A stretch of DNA of 40,948 bases from positions 1 to 40,948 of the forward strand of contig CACGRD010000008.1 of the NCBI GenBank assembly GCA_902575375.1. The letters run 5' to 3'. The stretch comes from an uncultured Alphaproteobacteria bacterium. Its GTDB lineage: Bacteria; Pseudomonadota; Alphaproteobacteria; HIMB59; GCA-002718135. A program made the position numbers and the translations under genes. The number at the start of each line of letters is the position of its first letter. Within the stretch, counting starts at the first letter, position 1. Shown in pieces: positions 7,844 to 16,210 of the stretch. The notes below the pieces were generated by a model, which ran no database searches, was not told where the DNA came from, and worked only from the letters and a program-made list of their open reading frames with translations.

Positions 7844-8692
7844 ATGACATTGTCAGTAAATTTTATTTTTATCTTAATTCTTGTATCTGCTCTATGTCAT
7901 GCAGTTTGGAGTGCTATAATAAAATCAAGCAAGAACCCTTTATCATTAATGGGTATAACGTCTGTCTTGGAAGTTACTATTTTTTTACCTTTAACATTTA
8001 CTGTTCCATTTCCAACTTTAGAAGTTTGGTATTTTTTAATAGCAACCGTAATCATTCATGTCTTCTACAGACTAAATGTTATCTACTCATATAGGTACGG
8101 TGATCTCTCTTACATATATCCAATTTCTAGAGGAAGTTCATGTTTGTTTGTAGCGATCATTAGTATTTTATTTTTAAGTTCTGATATTAGTGTTGCTGGT
8201 TTTGTTGGAATATTAATTGTTTGTATTGGTTTATTTTTAATTTCTTATTCTAAAAATTTATCTTTTAACTTCAGAGGTTTTGCTCTCGCAATATCAACAG
8301 CTATTCTAATTACTGCTTACACTTTAGTTGACGGGGTCGGGGTTAGACTTTCTGAAAATGGTTTTTCCTATATTTACTGGCTCTTCACACTTAATGGAAT
8401 ACCTCTACTAATTATTGGTTTGATCTCGAAAGATGGTTTACGAAAAAGAGAAACATACACATTTAGATCAGGCATTGCTGCTGGTATCTTTGCAACAAGT
8501 AGTTACGCAATTGTTGTTTGGAGTATGCAATTTATAGAAATAGCTTATGTCTCTAGTATTAGAGAAATAAGCATTGTGTTTGCTGCAATTATTGGAATGC
8601 TTTTCTTATTTGAGAAGAATGCAAAATCTCGAATAATACCTTCTATGTTAATAGTGAGTGGTATTTCGGTTGTTTATTTTCAGATTCTTTAA
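7844..8692 (+). CDS. EamA/DMT-family transporter
   Basis: 282 residues, about ten hydrophobic segments arranged as two repeats, the pattern of the drug/metabolite transporter (EamA) superfamily. Near the middle of the first half is YIYPISRGSSCL, and the second half begins around residue 145. Substrates in this superfamily are diverse (amino acids, nucleosides, metabolites) and cannot be read from sequence. It starts 14 bases after the second permease of the putative phosphonate importer, so co-transcription is likely. It might export a by-product or import a related compound, but this is only context. Confidence 0.8.
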   Translation: MTLSVNFIFILILVSALCHAVWSAIIKSSKNPLSLMGITSVLEVTIFLPLTFTVPFPTLEVWYFLIATVIIHVFYRLNVIYSYRYGDLSYIYPISRGSSCLFVAIISILFLSSDISVAGFVGILIVCIGLFLISYSKNLSFNFRGFALAISTAILITAYTLVDGVGVRLSENGFSYIYWLFTLNGIPLLIIGLISKDGLRKRETYTFRSGIAAGIFATSSYAIVVWSMQFIEIAYVSSIREISIVFAAIIGMLFLFEKNAKSRIIPSMLIVSGISVVYFQIL

Positions 8693-8727
8693 GGAAAAAA
8701 TATAGACTTTTTATACGAAAATTTTAT

Positions 8728-8898
8728 ATGACTTTTATGACTGAGAATATTGTGGAAGTAGATCCAAAAACCGAAACTATCTCTTGCGATGGTGGTGAAG
8801 ATGGTTTAGGACATCCCGCAGTTTATTATACCTTCAATAATGAGAATAAAATAGTCTGTGGTTATTGTGGTAAAATATTTATAAGAAAAGAAGAATAG
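8728..8898 (+). CDS. Small zf-CHCC zinc-finger domain protein
   Basis: 56 codons. The protein contains ISCDGG, LGHPAVYYTF and VCGYCGKIF, giving the Cys-His-Cys-Cys pattern of the zf-CHCC family (related to the C-terminal zinc site of the mitochondrial complex I subunit NDUFS6). These small proteins are common in Alphaproteobacteria and are probably zinc-binding accessory proteins; the exact role here is unknown. Two in-frame starts are possible, ATG 8728 or ATG 8737 (MTENIVEV), neither with a strong ribosome binding site. It ends two bases before the next start codon, so the two small zinc proteins are probably translated together. Confidence 0.85.
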   Translation: MTFMTENIVEVDPKTETISCDGGEDGLGHPAVYYTFNNENKIVCGYCGKIFIRKEE

Positions 8899-8900
8899 AA

Positions 8901-9254
8901 ATGTATAAGGAATCTTGGGGTCAAAAAAGAATTTGTCCAATGTGTAGTAAACAATACTACGACCTAGGAAGAACAGAGCTTGAATGTCCAGAATGTGGTA
9001 AACTAATTGAAGTTACTACCATGACTAGACCAAGACGTGGCAGAAAACCTGGTAGTACTAATGCTGCTCCTCTAACGAATCCTATTCCTGAAAAACCAAA
9101 AGAAAAAGATGATGATCTTGATATCGATAATTTGGATTTGGATAACAACGAAGATAATCTTGAGGATGATACTGTTTTATTAGAAGACGAAACAGAAATT
9201 GATCCAATAGCCGAAGGTATTAAACCTAAAGAAGACGGCGAAGAAGAATACTAA
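8901..9254 (+). CDS. FYDLN_acid-type zinc-ribbon protein with acidic tail
   Basis: 117 residues. The N-terminus has WGQKRICPMCSKQYYDLG and CPECGKLIEV, a zinc-ribbon pattern of two Cys pairs, with YYDLG in place of the family's FYDLN. A basic linker (RPRRGRKPGS, about residues 44-53) is followed by a long Asp/Glu-rich tail to the end. This matches the FYDLN_acid family, widespread in Alphaproteobacteria and of unknown function. The basic then acidic arrangement suggests contact with nucleic acid or a basic partner, which is inference. It sits between the zf-CHCC gene (two-base gap) and the MFS transporter gene (21-base gap). Confidence 0.85.
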   Translation: MYKESWGQKRICPMCSKQYYDLGRTELECPECGKLIEVTTMTRPRRGRKPGSTNAAPLTNPIPEKPKEKDDDLDIDNLDLDNNEDNLEDDTVLLEDETEIDPIAEGIKPKEDGEEEY

Positions 9255-9275
9255 AATTTCAATAAAATTTAGAAG

Positions 9276-10514
9276 ATGTTTAAGGTACTACAAAACACTT
9301 GGGCCCTTTTTTTTGGTTTTGCTTTAATTAGTCTTGGTCATGGTTTGCAAGGAACGCTAATCGGTGTTCGTTCTGTTTTAGAAGGTTTTAGTTTTTTTGC
9401 ATCGGGGCTTATTATAGCTGGTTATTACGTTGGATACTTAACTGGCGCATTAACAATTCCAATTTTTTTACAACGTGTTGGTCACATAAGAGTTTTTGCC
9501 GCTTTAGCATCGCTTGCTTCTATCGCTATATTATTACACTCAGTATTTGTTCATCCTTATTCATGGATGTTTATACGAATATTAACTGGTTTAAGTCTAG
9601 CTGGAATTTATGTAATCATGGAGAGTTGGTTGAATGAAAAATCAAATAATCAAACTCGCGGTCAATTACTTTCCGTTTACATGATTATTACTTTTGTATT
9701 TGTTGGAGCAGGACAATTTTTATTAAATTTAGGCGATCCAGCTAAAGTTGATTTATTTATTTTAGTATCGATCTTATTATCATTCGCACTTCTTCCTATT
9801 CTTTTGTCTTCAACTGAACAACCTAATACAGAAAGTCCTAAATTTTTTTCTTTAAGAGAATTTTATACAGTTTCACCTCTAGGTTTTGTTGGCGCGTTAG
9901 CTACTGGTTTATCGCATAGTGCAGTTTTTGGTTACGGTGCAATTTATGCATCATCTATTAATTTAAGCTTATTTGAAATTTCTCTATATATGATGATTAT
10001 AACGTCAGCTGGCGCCCTATCTCAATGGCCTATTGGATATTTGTCAGATAGAATTGATAGACGTGTTATTCTTATTGGTGTTTCTTTTATGGCTTCAGGT
10101 TTGAGTTTATTTTTTGTTTTTGCAAACTTTATGCCTCTAACATTGTTCTTAATTTTTACTGGTCTTTTTTCAGTTGCATGTTTACCAATGTATTCACTTA
10201 CGGTTGCTCATACAAATGACTTCTTACAACCTAATGAGATAGTATCAGCAAGTGCAACCTTTGGTATACTTATTGGTATTGGATCAATTATCGGACCTTT
10301 GTTTGTTTCTGGATTCATGGAAATTTTGGGAGCGGTAGGTTTTTACATCTATTTATTTTTAATACATGGACTACTAGGACTGTTTGGATTGTATAGAATG
10401 ACACAAAGAACTAAACCACGTGATCTTGAATCACAATACAATCCTTTACCGCGAAATATTAGTCCTGCCGGTATGGAAATGAACCCCGTTACTGAACCAA
10501 CTGAGGACGAGTAA
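9276..10514 (+). CDS. MFS transporter, YcaD-like
   Basis: 412 residues, twelve predicted membrane segments. LGHGLQGTLIGVRSVLEGFS at the first helix and LSDRIDRRVILIG (the major-facilitator loop 2/8 type signature) mark an MFS transporter of the YcaD-like group. A hydrophilic C-terminal tail of about 35 residues (from TQRTKPRD) is probably cytoplasmic. Substrate unknown. It is the last gene of a plus-strand run that starts with the ABC ATPase at 4854, although the small zinc-protein genes before it look functionally unrelated. Its last 26 bases overlap the 3' end of msrQ on the opposite strand. Confidence 0.82.
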   Translation: MFKVLQNTWALFFGFALISLGHGLQGTLIGVRSVLEGFSFFASGLIIAGYYVGYLTGALTIPIFLQRVGHIRVFAALASLASIAILLHSVFVHPYSWMFIRILTGLSLAGIYVIMESWLNEKSNNQTRGQLLSVYMIITFVFVGAGQFLLNLGDPAKVDLFILVSILLSFALLPILLSSTEQPNTESPKFFSLREFYTVSPLGFVGALATGLSHSAVFGYGAIYASSINLSLFEISLYMMIITSAGALSQWPIGYLSDRIDRRVILIGVSFMASGLSLFFVFANFMPLTLFLIFTGLFSVACLPMYSLTVAHTNDFLQPNEIVSASATFGILIGIGSIIGPLFVSGFMEILGAVGFYIYLFLIHGLLGLFGLYRMTQRTKPRDLESQYNPLPRNISPAGMEMNPVTEPTEDE

Positions 10515-11094
10515 GTCTTTTAAAAATTCTGTGAAGTAATAAGAGGATAATTATTCCCATATAAATGACTGGTTCAGTTTTATCAGCACGAACTAAAACA
10601 TAAAAATGCATACTAGCCAGAATGGCTACTGGGTAAATTAAATAATGAATTTTCTTCCATAATTTAAAACCTAATCGTTTAATCATATTGTTTGTTGAAG
10701 TGCTAGCAAGTGGGATTAAAAAAAGAAAACTTATAAAACCAAAAGTTATAAATGGTCTTTTTATAATATCTTGTATGATAAATTTAATATCTAAAAAATG
10801 ATCTAAAACTATGTAAGTGGAGAAATGCAAACAGACATAATAGAAAGCAAAAAGTCCAATCATTCTTCGTAATACAACTATAGATTTTAAAGGTTTAATA
10901 TTTGATAGAGTAGTAATCATAAGAGTTATTATTATTAATCTGAGTGCCATTAGACCTAACTCATCCATTAGTTTTTCAATTGGATTTACTCCAAGATTAC
11001 CATTAACAAATTGGTACGCCCAGAGAAGACTTGGGAAAAGAATTAAAATAAATAAGACAGGTTTACTGCGGTTAAAATTTCTTGTTGAAAACAT
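10489..11094 (-). CDS. msrQ: MsrQ, membrane heme subunit of the periplasmic methionine sulfoxide reductase
   Basis: 201 residues with five to six membrane helices, ferric-reductase-like domain. MsrQ passes electrons from the inner membrane to periplasmic MsrP, which repairs oxidised methionines in envelope proteins. Candidate heme-binding histidines are visible in CLHFSTYIV and in IHYLIYPVAILASMHFYV. The RRMIGLFAFYYVCLH segment is typical of the family. It starts three bases after the msrP stop codon. The C-terminal coding end overlaps the convergent MFS gene by 26 bases. Confidence 0.92.
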   Translation of the reverse strand: MFSTRNFNRSKPVLFILILFPSLLWAYQFVNGNLGVNPIEKLMDELGLMALRLIIITLMITTLSNIKPLKSIVVLRRMIGLFAFYYVCLHFSTYIVLDHFLDIKFIIQDIIKRPFITFGFISFLFLIPLASTSTNNMIKRLGFKLWKKIHYLIYPVAILASMHFYVLVRADKTEPVIYMGIIILLLLHRIFKRLTRPQLVQ

Positions 11095-11097
11095 TCA

Positions 11098-12015
11098 TTA
11101 ATAAAATTTAGTTAAATCTAAATCTTTATAGAGATGTGCTACTTCTTCTTCATAGCCATTAAACATAAGTGTTTCTCTTCTTTTAAACTCTCCAATTCGT
11201 CTCTCTGTTCCTTGACTCCATCTTGGATGATTAACATTAGGATTAACATTAGCATAAAAACCATATTCCCAAGGAGCTAAAGTTTCCCATGATGTTTCAG
11301 GTTGAGTATCTAAAAATCTAATTTCCACAATTGATTTAATTGATTTGAAACCATACTTCCATGGAACAACTAATCTTATAGGTGCACCATTTTGATTAGG
11401 CATTTCATGACCATACAATCCAGTTGCTAATATTGTTAGAGGATTCATTGCTTCATCCATTCGAAGCCCTTCTCTATATGGCCAGATAATTGTTCTCTTT
11501 TGCTGACCTGGCATTTCTTCCGGTCTGAACACAGTTACAAATTGAACATACTTTGCTGAGCTTAAAGGTTCGGCCATTTTTATAAGTTCAGATAACTGAA
11601 AACCTTGCCAAGGAATTACCATGGACCAAGCTTCAACACATCTTAATCGATACACTCTATCTTCTATTGTTACATTTGATAAAATTTTTTCTAAGTCAAA
11701 TGTTTGAGGTTTTTTCACAAGACCATCTATTTTTATTGTCCATGGCCTAGGTTTAAAATTTCCAGAATTTAAATGGGGATGTTTTTTATGAGTCCCAAAC
11801 TCATAAAAATTATTGTAAGTTGTGATTTCTTCGTACGAATTAAGTTTGTCGTTTTCATTTAGATTTTTAGTATAAATTGAAAGATCACTATCGTGGTTTG
11901 CAAATGCTGATGAGGTAACCGTTGCTAGCATGGCGCTAGCTAAAGATCCCTTTATAAACTTACGTCTATTTAAATATGTCTTATAGGGTGTGATTTCAGA
12001 TCCTAAAATTTTCAT
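11098..12015 (-). CDS. msrP: MsrP, periplasmic molybdopterin methionine sulfoxide reductase
   Basis: 305 residues, close to the usual length. A Tat signal carries the twin arginine in NRRKFIKGSL (Arg17-Arg18) with cleavage near AFA (residue 39), so the folded cofactor-loaded enzyme is exported. YNNFYEFGT (67-75) and the molybdenum ligand Cys126 in RLRCVEAWSM are diagnostic. PEEMPGQ and GAPIRLVVPWKYGFKSIKSI complete the oxidoreductase molybdopterin domain. It pairs with msrQ three bases downstream and follows a cytochrome c gene by about 50 bases. Confidence 0.95.
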   Translation of the reverse strand: MKILGSEITPYKTYLNRRKFIKGSLASAMLATVTSSAFANHDSDLSIYTKNLNENDKLNSYEEITTYNNFYEFGTHKKHPHLNSGNFKPRPWTIKIDGLVKKPQTFDLEKILSNVTIEDRVYRLRCVEAWSMVIPWQGFQLSELIKMAEPLSSAKYVQFVTVFRPEEMPGQQKRTIIWPYREGLRMDEAMNPLTILATGLYGHEMPNQNGAPIRLVVPWKYGFKSIKSIVEIRFLDTQPETSWETLAPWEYGFYANVNPNVNHPRWSQGTERRIGEFKRRETLMFNGYEEEVAHLYKDLDLTKFY

Positions 12016-12066
12016 AATAATAATATATATCTTAAATATTAAAATTGAAGATTTGCTTTAATAATC

Positions 12067-12474
12067 TTAGCTTTTAAAATGGGAGTTATATTTATTTAGT
12101 ATTTTTTCTGGCCATGTACTTTTGATAAATTCAAGAATAGACCAAACATCTTCATCTGATAACGCATCATTACCAAGCATTTTACCTTCATAATCAGGAT
12201 TTGATTTATTAAAACCATATTTAATGACATGAAATAATTGTGCAGGAGAGTGGTGCCAAGTGTGCCCAGTGCCATTAAGAGGAGGTGCTCTTCTATGACC
12301 ATCTTCATCTAACGATTTATCCCACTCTTCATGACCTGCTAAATTACCCATATGACACCCTGCGCAATTTTCAGCATATAGTTTCATCCCTTTGAAAATA
12401 TCAACTTCTGCTGCATGCATACTATGTCCAATACATAATACTATAAGTACCGAAATTAATTTAAGGGTTTGCAT
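12067..12474 (-). CDS. Small monoheme c-type cytochrome
   Basis: 135 residues. A signal peptide (hydrophobic to about residue 19, cleavage near HAA) precedes the single heme motif CAGCH (37-41). The probable sixth ligand is Met99 in GKMLGNDALSDEDVW, followed by the terminal helix typical of class I cytochrome c. An unusual His-rich stretch (GTGHTWHHSP) lies between. It is the first gene of a minus-strand group with msrP and msrQ. MsrP normally receives electrons from MsrQ, so a cytochrome here could feed or drain that system, or simply be co-regulated; this is inference. Confidence 0.88.
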   Translation of the reverse strand: MQTLKLISVLIVLCIGHSMHAAEVDIFKGMKLYAENCAGCHMGNLAGHEEWDKSLDEDGHRRAPPLNGTGHTWHHSPAQLFHVIKYGFNKSNPDYEGKMLGNDALSDEDVWSILEFIKSTWPEKILNKYNSHFKS

Positions 12475-12542
12475 TCTATTTATATAATTTTTTAAATTTA
12501 TATTTCATTACAAATCTGTCTTTTTTTTGATAGGATATACCT

Positions 12543-14333
12543 ATGAAAAAATTCCTAATCGCATTTGCCATTTTAACTTCAATAATTGCACTTAACAAAC
12601 ATGCGTACAGTGAAAAAGTTCACGGTATTGCAATGCATGGAACACCAAAGTATGCCAGTGATTTTGAAAATCTAGATTATGTGAACCCAAATGCACCTAA
12701 AGGTGGAACGGTAAAATTTGGATCATATGGTTCTTTTGATAATCTTAATAGAGTAGCATTTAAAGGTTCTAAAGCTGCTGGACTTGGGTATGTTAATGAT
12801 ACGTTAATGAGAAGAGTATGGGATGAAGCATTCTCTCTCTATGGTTTAATAGCTGAAAAAGTAGAATTGCCTGAAGATAGATCGTCTATAACTTTTTATT
12901 TAAATTCAAATGCAACATTTCATGATGGCTCACCAATAACACGCGATGATGTATTGTTTAGTCTAGAAACATTTCAAACAAAAGGTACTCCAAATCAGAA
13001 AAAAACATATGGCAAAGTTGTTGAAACTCAATTGATTGGAAATGATGGAATAAAAATGATTTTTGAAAATAATGAAGATAAAGAATTGCCTCTTATTATT
13101 GCGGGCTTTCTTCCTATCATTCCAAAAAAGTTTTATGAAAATCTTGATGTTACAAAAACATTTTTAGATATCCCTCTAGGCAGTGGTCCATACCAAGTTG
13201 ATAGTCTCGATCCAGGACGTCAAATAAAATACAAACGCGTAGAAGATTACTGGGCAAAAGATTTGCCTGTAAATAAAGGTCTGTATAATTTTGATACAAT
13301 TATTTATGATTATTACAAAGACTCAAATGTATTAGTTGAAGCTTTTAAGGTTGGTGAATACGACTTTAGAAGGGAGTACAACGTTAAACGTTGGTTATCA
13401 GAGTATGATTTCAAAGCTGTCCAGAATGGTGAGGTAATACTGACAGAAATGAATAACGATAGACCTGTTGGAATGAATGGTCTTGTGATGAATACAAGAC
13501 GTGACATATTTAATAATAGAAATGTAAGACTTGCTTTAAGTTATGCCTATGATCATGAATGGATTAATAAAACGATATATCAAAATGCTTATGTGAGAAC
13601 AGATAGTTATTTTGATAATTCACCATTAGCTTCTTCAGGCTTACCATCAAAAAATGAGTTAGAATTACTGAATGTATGGAAAGATAAAATTCCAGCAGAG
13701 GTGTTTACGGAATCATTTACACCACCTATTACGGATGGCAGTGGTAATGACCGTAAAAATTTATTGAAAGCAAAAGAAATACTCGAAAAAGAGGGTTGGT
13801 TTGTTGAAAACGGAAAACTGGTAAAAGATGGAAAGGAATTCAAGTTTGAGTTCTTGATTGTCAGTCCATCTGATGAGAAGATTGCCTTGGCCTATCAAAG
13901 TAATTTAAAAAAACTTGGCATTACAATGGATGTAAGAACTGTTGATTCATCACAGTATCAAGAACGTTTGTTAAGTTATGATTTTGATATGATTAAAAGA
14001 TATTGGGGAGTCAGTTTAAGCCCAGGAAATGAGCAACAATTTTATTGGGGATCAGAAGTTGGTCAAAAAGATGGAAGCAGAAATTATCCTGGTATCAATA
14101 GTCCAGCAGTTGATGCATTAATTGAAAAACTAATTAGTGCAACAAATAGAAAAGAATTAACAACAGCGATCCACGCACTTGATAGAGTATTGTTATGGGG
14201 TCATTATGTCGTTCCTCTTTATCATAGCAACAAAGACAGAATTGCTTATTGGGATTTTTTTGAATACCCAGACGAAATTCCACTTTACGGAATTGTAATT
14301 GAGTCTTGGTGGATTAATAAAGATAAACAATAA
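12543..14333 (+). CDS. YejA-like extracellular solute-binding protein (family 5)
   Basis: 596 residues. Signal peptide to about residue 23 (ALNKHAYS). HGIAMHGTPKY, VNPNAPKGGTVKFGSYGSFDN and DGSPITRDDV mark the YejA subgroup of oligopeptide/nickel-type binding proteins, which serve YejABEF peptide importers. No permease or ATPase of that transporter is in the window, so the protein either works with components encoded elsewhere or has another ligand. The next gene, an EamA transporter, begins 21 bases downstream, followed by adenosine kinase. The 68-bp spacer upstream separates it from the divergent cytochrome c gene and has an AGGA ribosome binding site near its end. Confidence 0.85.
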   Translation: MKKFLIAFAILTSIIALNKHAYSEKVHGIAMHGTPKYASDFENLDYVNPNAPKGGTVKFGSYGSFDNLNRVAFKGSKAAGLGYVNDTLMRRVWDEAFSLYGLIAEKVELPEDRSSITFYLNSNATFHDGSPITRDDVLFSLETFQTKGTPNQKKTYGKVVETQLIGNDGIKMIFENNEDKELPLIIAGFLPIIPKKFYENLDVTKTFLDIPLGSGPYQVDSLDPGRQIKYKRVEDYWAKDLPVNKGLYNFDTIIYDYYKDSNVLVEAFKVGEYDFRREYNVKRWLSEYDFKAVQNGEVILTEMNNDRPVGMNGLVMNTRRDIFNNRNVRLALSYAYDHEWINKTIYQNAYVRTDSYFDNSPLASSGLPSKNELELLNVWKDKIPAEVFTESFTPPITDGSGNDRKNLLKAKEILEKEGWFVENGKLVKDGKEFKFEFLIVSPSDEKIALAYQSNLKKLGITMDVRTVDSSQYQERLLSYDFDMIKRYWGVSLSPGNEQQFYWGSEVGQKDGSRNYPGINSPAVDALIEKLISATNRKELTTAIHALDRVLLWGHYVVPLYHSNKDRIAYWDFFEYPDEIPLYGIVIESWWINKDKQ

Positions 14334-14354
14334 AATAATTAATCAAATATTTTT

Positions 14355-15239
14355 ATGAGTCATGCAAGAGCTAACATACTCATGTTAATTGCCTCACTTA
14401 TATGGGGAACAGCTTTTGTAAGCCAAACTACTGGAATGGGAGCCATAGGTCCTTTTACTTTTAGCTTTGGAAGATTCTTTTTTGCTTTTTTAACGGTAAT
14501 TCCATTTGCGATTTATCTAGAACAGCAAAATATTTTTAAAATATTAAGTGATAGAAAAAAAGTTTATCTTTGTTTGGCTACAGGTTTTTTTCTTTTTGGT
14601 GGTATGGGTCTTCAACAATACGCTTTACAAAAATCATTAATATCAAATGCTGCTTTTCTTAGCACTCTTTATGTTCCCTTTGTTGGTATAATTTCAAGAT
14701 TCATAATTAAAAAACAGGTACACTGGATAATCTGGATTGCCATTTTACTTTGTTTGTATGGATCATATCTTTTGTCCTCTAATCAATCAGTTGAAATTCA
14801 ACAATCAGATTCTCTCTTGTTTATTGCTGCTTTGTTTTTTGCCTTACATATTATTTGTATCGATATTTTTATGAAAGAACTTAACAGTCCTTTTTTATTT
14901 GGAAGTATTCAGTACTTTATTGTTTTTATTTTATCTATGATCCTAGCTTTTATGTGGGAGGAACCAAAGCTCTCCAATATGCAAGTTGAATGGTTTGAGA
15001 TTTTATATACGGGTATTTTTTCTGCTGGCATTGGATATACACTGCAAATTATTGCTCAACATAAAGCTAATCCTGCTCCTGCTGCTATTATTTTATCAAT
15101 GGAGTCAGTCTTTGCTGCAATAGCAGGTTGGATACTTTTAAATCAAGTTTTAGACACACAAAAAATACTTGGATGTCTTGCAATATTTATTGGAGTCATT
15201 ATAGTACAATTAGTACCAATAATTATTAAACAAAAATGA
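14355..15239 (+). CDS. EamA/DMT-family transporter
   Basis: 294 residues, ten membrane segments in two EamA repeats. Typical signatures are ASLIWGTAFVSQ at the first helix, FGRFFFAF, and in the second half YTLQIIAQHKANPAPAAIIL with SMESVFAAIAGW. Substrate not predictable from sequence. The stop codon overlaps the start of the adenosine kinase gene by four bases (ATGA), which suggests a linked function such as moving a nucleoside or purine product; this is context only. Confidence 0.85.
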   Translation: MSHARANILMLIASLIWGTAFVSQTTGMGAIGPFTFSFGRFFFAFLTVIPFAIYLEQQNIFKILSDRKKVYLCLATGFFLFGGMGLQQYALQKSLISNAAFLSTLYVPFVGIISRFIIKKQVHWIIWIAILLCLYGSYLLSSNQSVEIQQSDSLLFIAALFFALHIICIDIFMKELNSPFLFGSIQYFIVFILSMILAFMWEEPKLSNMQVEWFEILYTGIFSAGIGYTLQIIAQHKANPAPAAIILSMESVFAAIAGWILLNQVLDTQKILGCLAIFIGVIIVQLVPIIIKQK

Positions 15240-16210
15240 GTGATAAATTAGACGTAGTTGGAATTGGGAATGCTATGGTAGATGCCATAATTCCTTCCAA
15301 TCAAAGTGAAATTGAAAAACATGAAATTAATAGAGATTCTATGAATCTTATTGATGAAAATTTAAAAAATAATTTACATGAAAGTTATTCCATCAGAGAA
15401 ATGGCTGGTGGAGGTTCCCTTGGTAACTCCATGTTTGGTATCACCTCTTTTGGCGGTAATGGAAGTTTTATTGGAAAAATTAAAAATGATGAAATTGGAT
15501 TATACCTTCAAAAAGATATGATCCGGGAAGGACTAAAATTTCCATTGGGATTTACATCTCCTGATATTTCAACTGGATGTTGTACAATTTTTGTTGAAGA
15601 AGATGGAACAAGAACAATGTGTACTTTTCTTGGTGCTGGAACATTAATAGGTCCTGAAGATATAAAAGAGGATGATATTAAAAATCATAAGATTGCATAT
15701 TTGGAAGGCTACTTGTGGGACAATGAAAATGCAAAAAAGGCTATGAAAAAAATGGTGGATATTTGCAAAGCTGATAATCAAAAAATTGCATTTACTTTAT
15801 CTGATCTTTTTTGTGTTGATAGACATAGAGATTCTTTTAAAGAATTAATAACTGAGAATGTTGATATTCTTTTTGCTAACGAAGATGAAATCAAAGCAAT
15901 GGCACAAACAGAAAGTTTTGAAGATGGTCTAGAATATGCAAAATCATTAAATATAATTGCTACGATTACTAAAGGAAGTAGTGGATCAGTTATTGTTTCT
16001 GGTAATGACATCACTGAAGTTGCTGCAAAAAAAGTAGAAAAAGTTGTAGATACAACTGGAGCTGGAGATTTATTTGCAGCTGGTTTTTTATTTGGTTATT
16101 CTAAAGGTAAAGCAATGGATGAATGCGGTAATTACGCATCAATTGCTGCCGCAGAAATTATTTCGCATTATGGTGCAAGACCTTTAGTAAAATTGTCTAG
16201 TTTAATTTAG
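15236..16210 (+). CDS. PfkB-family carbohydrate kinase, probable adenosine kinase
   Basis: 324 residues, ribokinase/PfkB fold. The N-terminal VVGIGNAMVDAI and MAGGGSLGNSMFGI bind the sugar part of the substrate. The C-terminal DTTGAGDLFAAGF (from residue 272) provides the anion hole and the catalytic base Asp278. Alphaproteobacterial proteins of this type are usually annotated as adenosine kinase, phosphorylating adenosine to AMP. The neighbouring adenosine deaminase gene, whose end overlaps this one by 14 bases on the opposite strand, supports that reading. Inosine/guanosine kinase or another sugar kinase remain possible. Confidence 0.8.
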   Translation: MSDKLDVVGIGNAMVDAIIPSNQSEIEKHEINRDSMNLIDENLKNNLHESYSIREMAGGGSLGNSMFGITSFGGNGSFIGKIKNDEIGLYLQKDMIREGLKFPLGFTSPDISTGCCTIFVEEDGTRTMCTFLGAGTLIGPEDIKEDDIKNHKIAYLEGYLWDNENAKKAMKKMVDICKADNQKIAFTLSDLFCVDRHRDSFKELITENVDILFANEDEIKAMAQTESFEDGLEYAKSLNIIATITKGSSGSVIVSGNDITEVAAKKVEKVVDTTGAGDLFAAGFLFGYSKGKAMDECGNYASIAAAEIISHYGARPLVKLSSLI

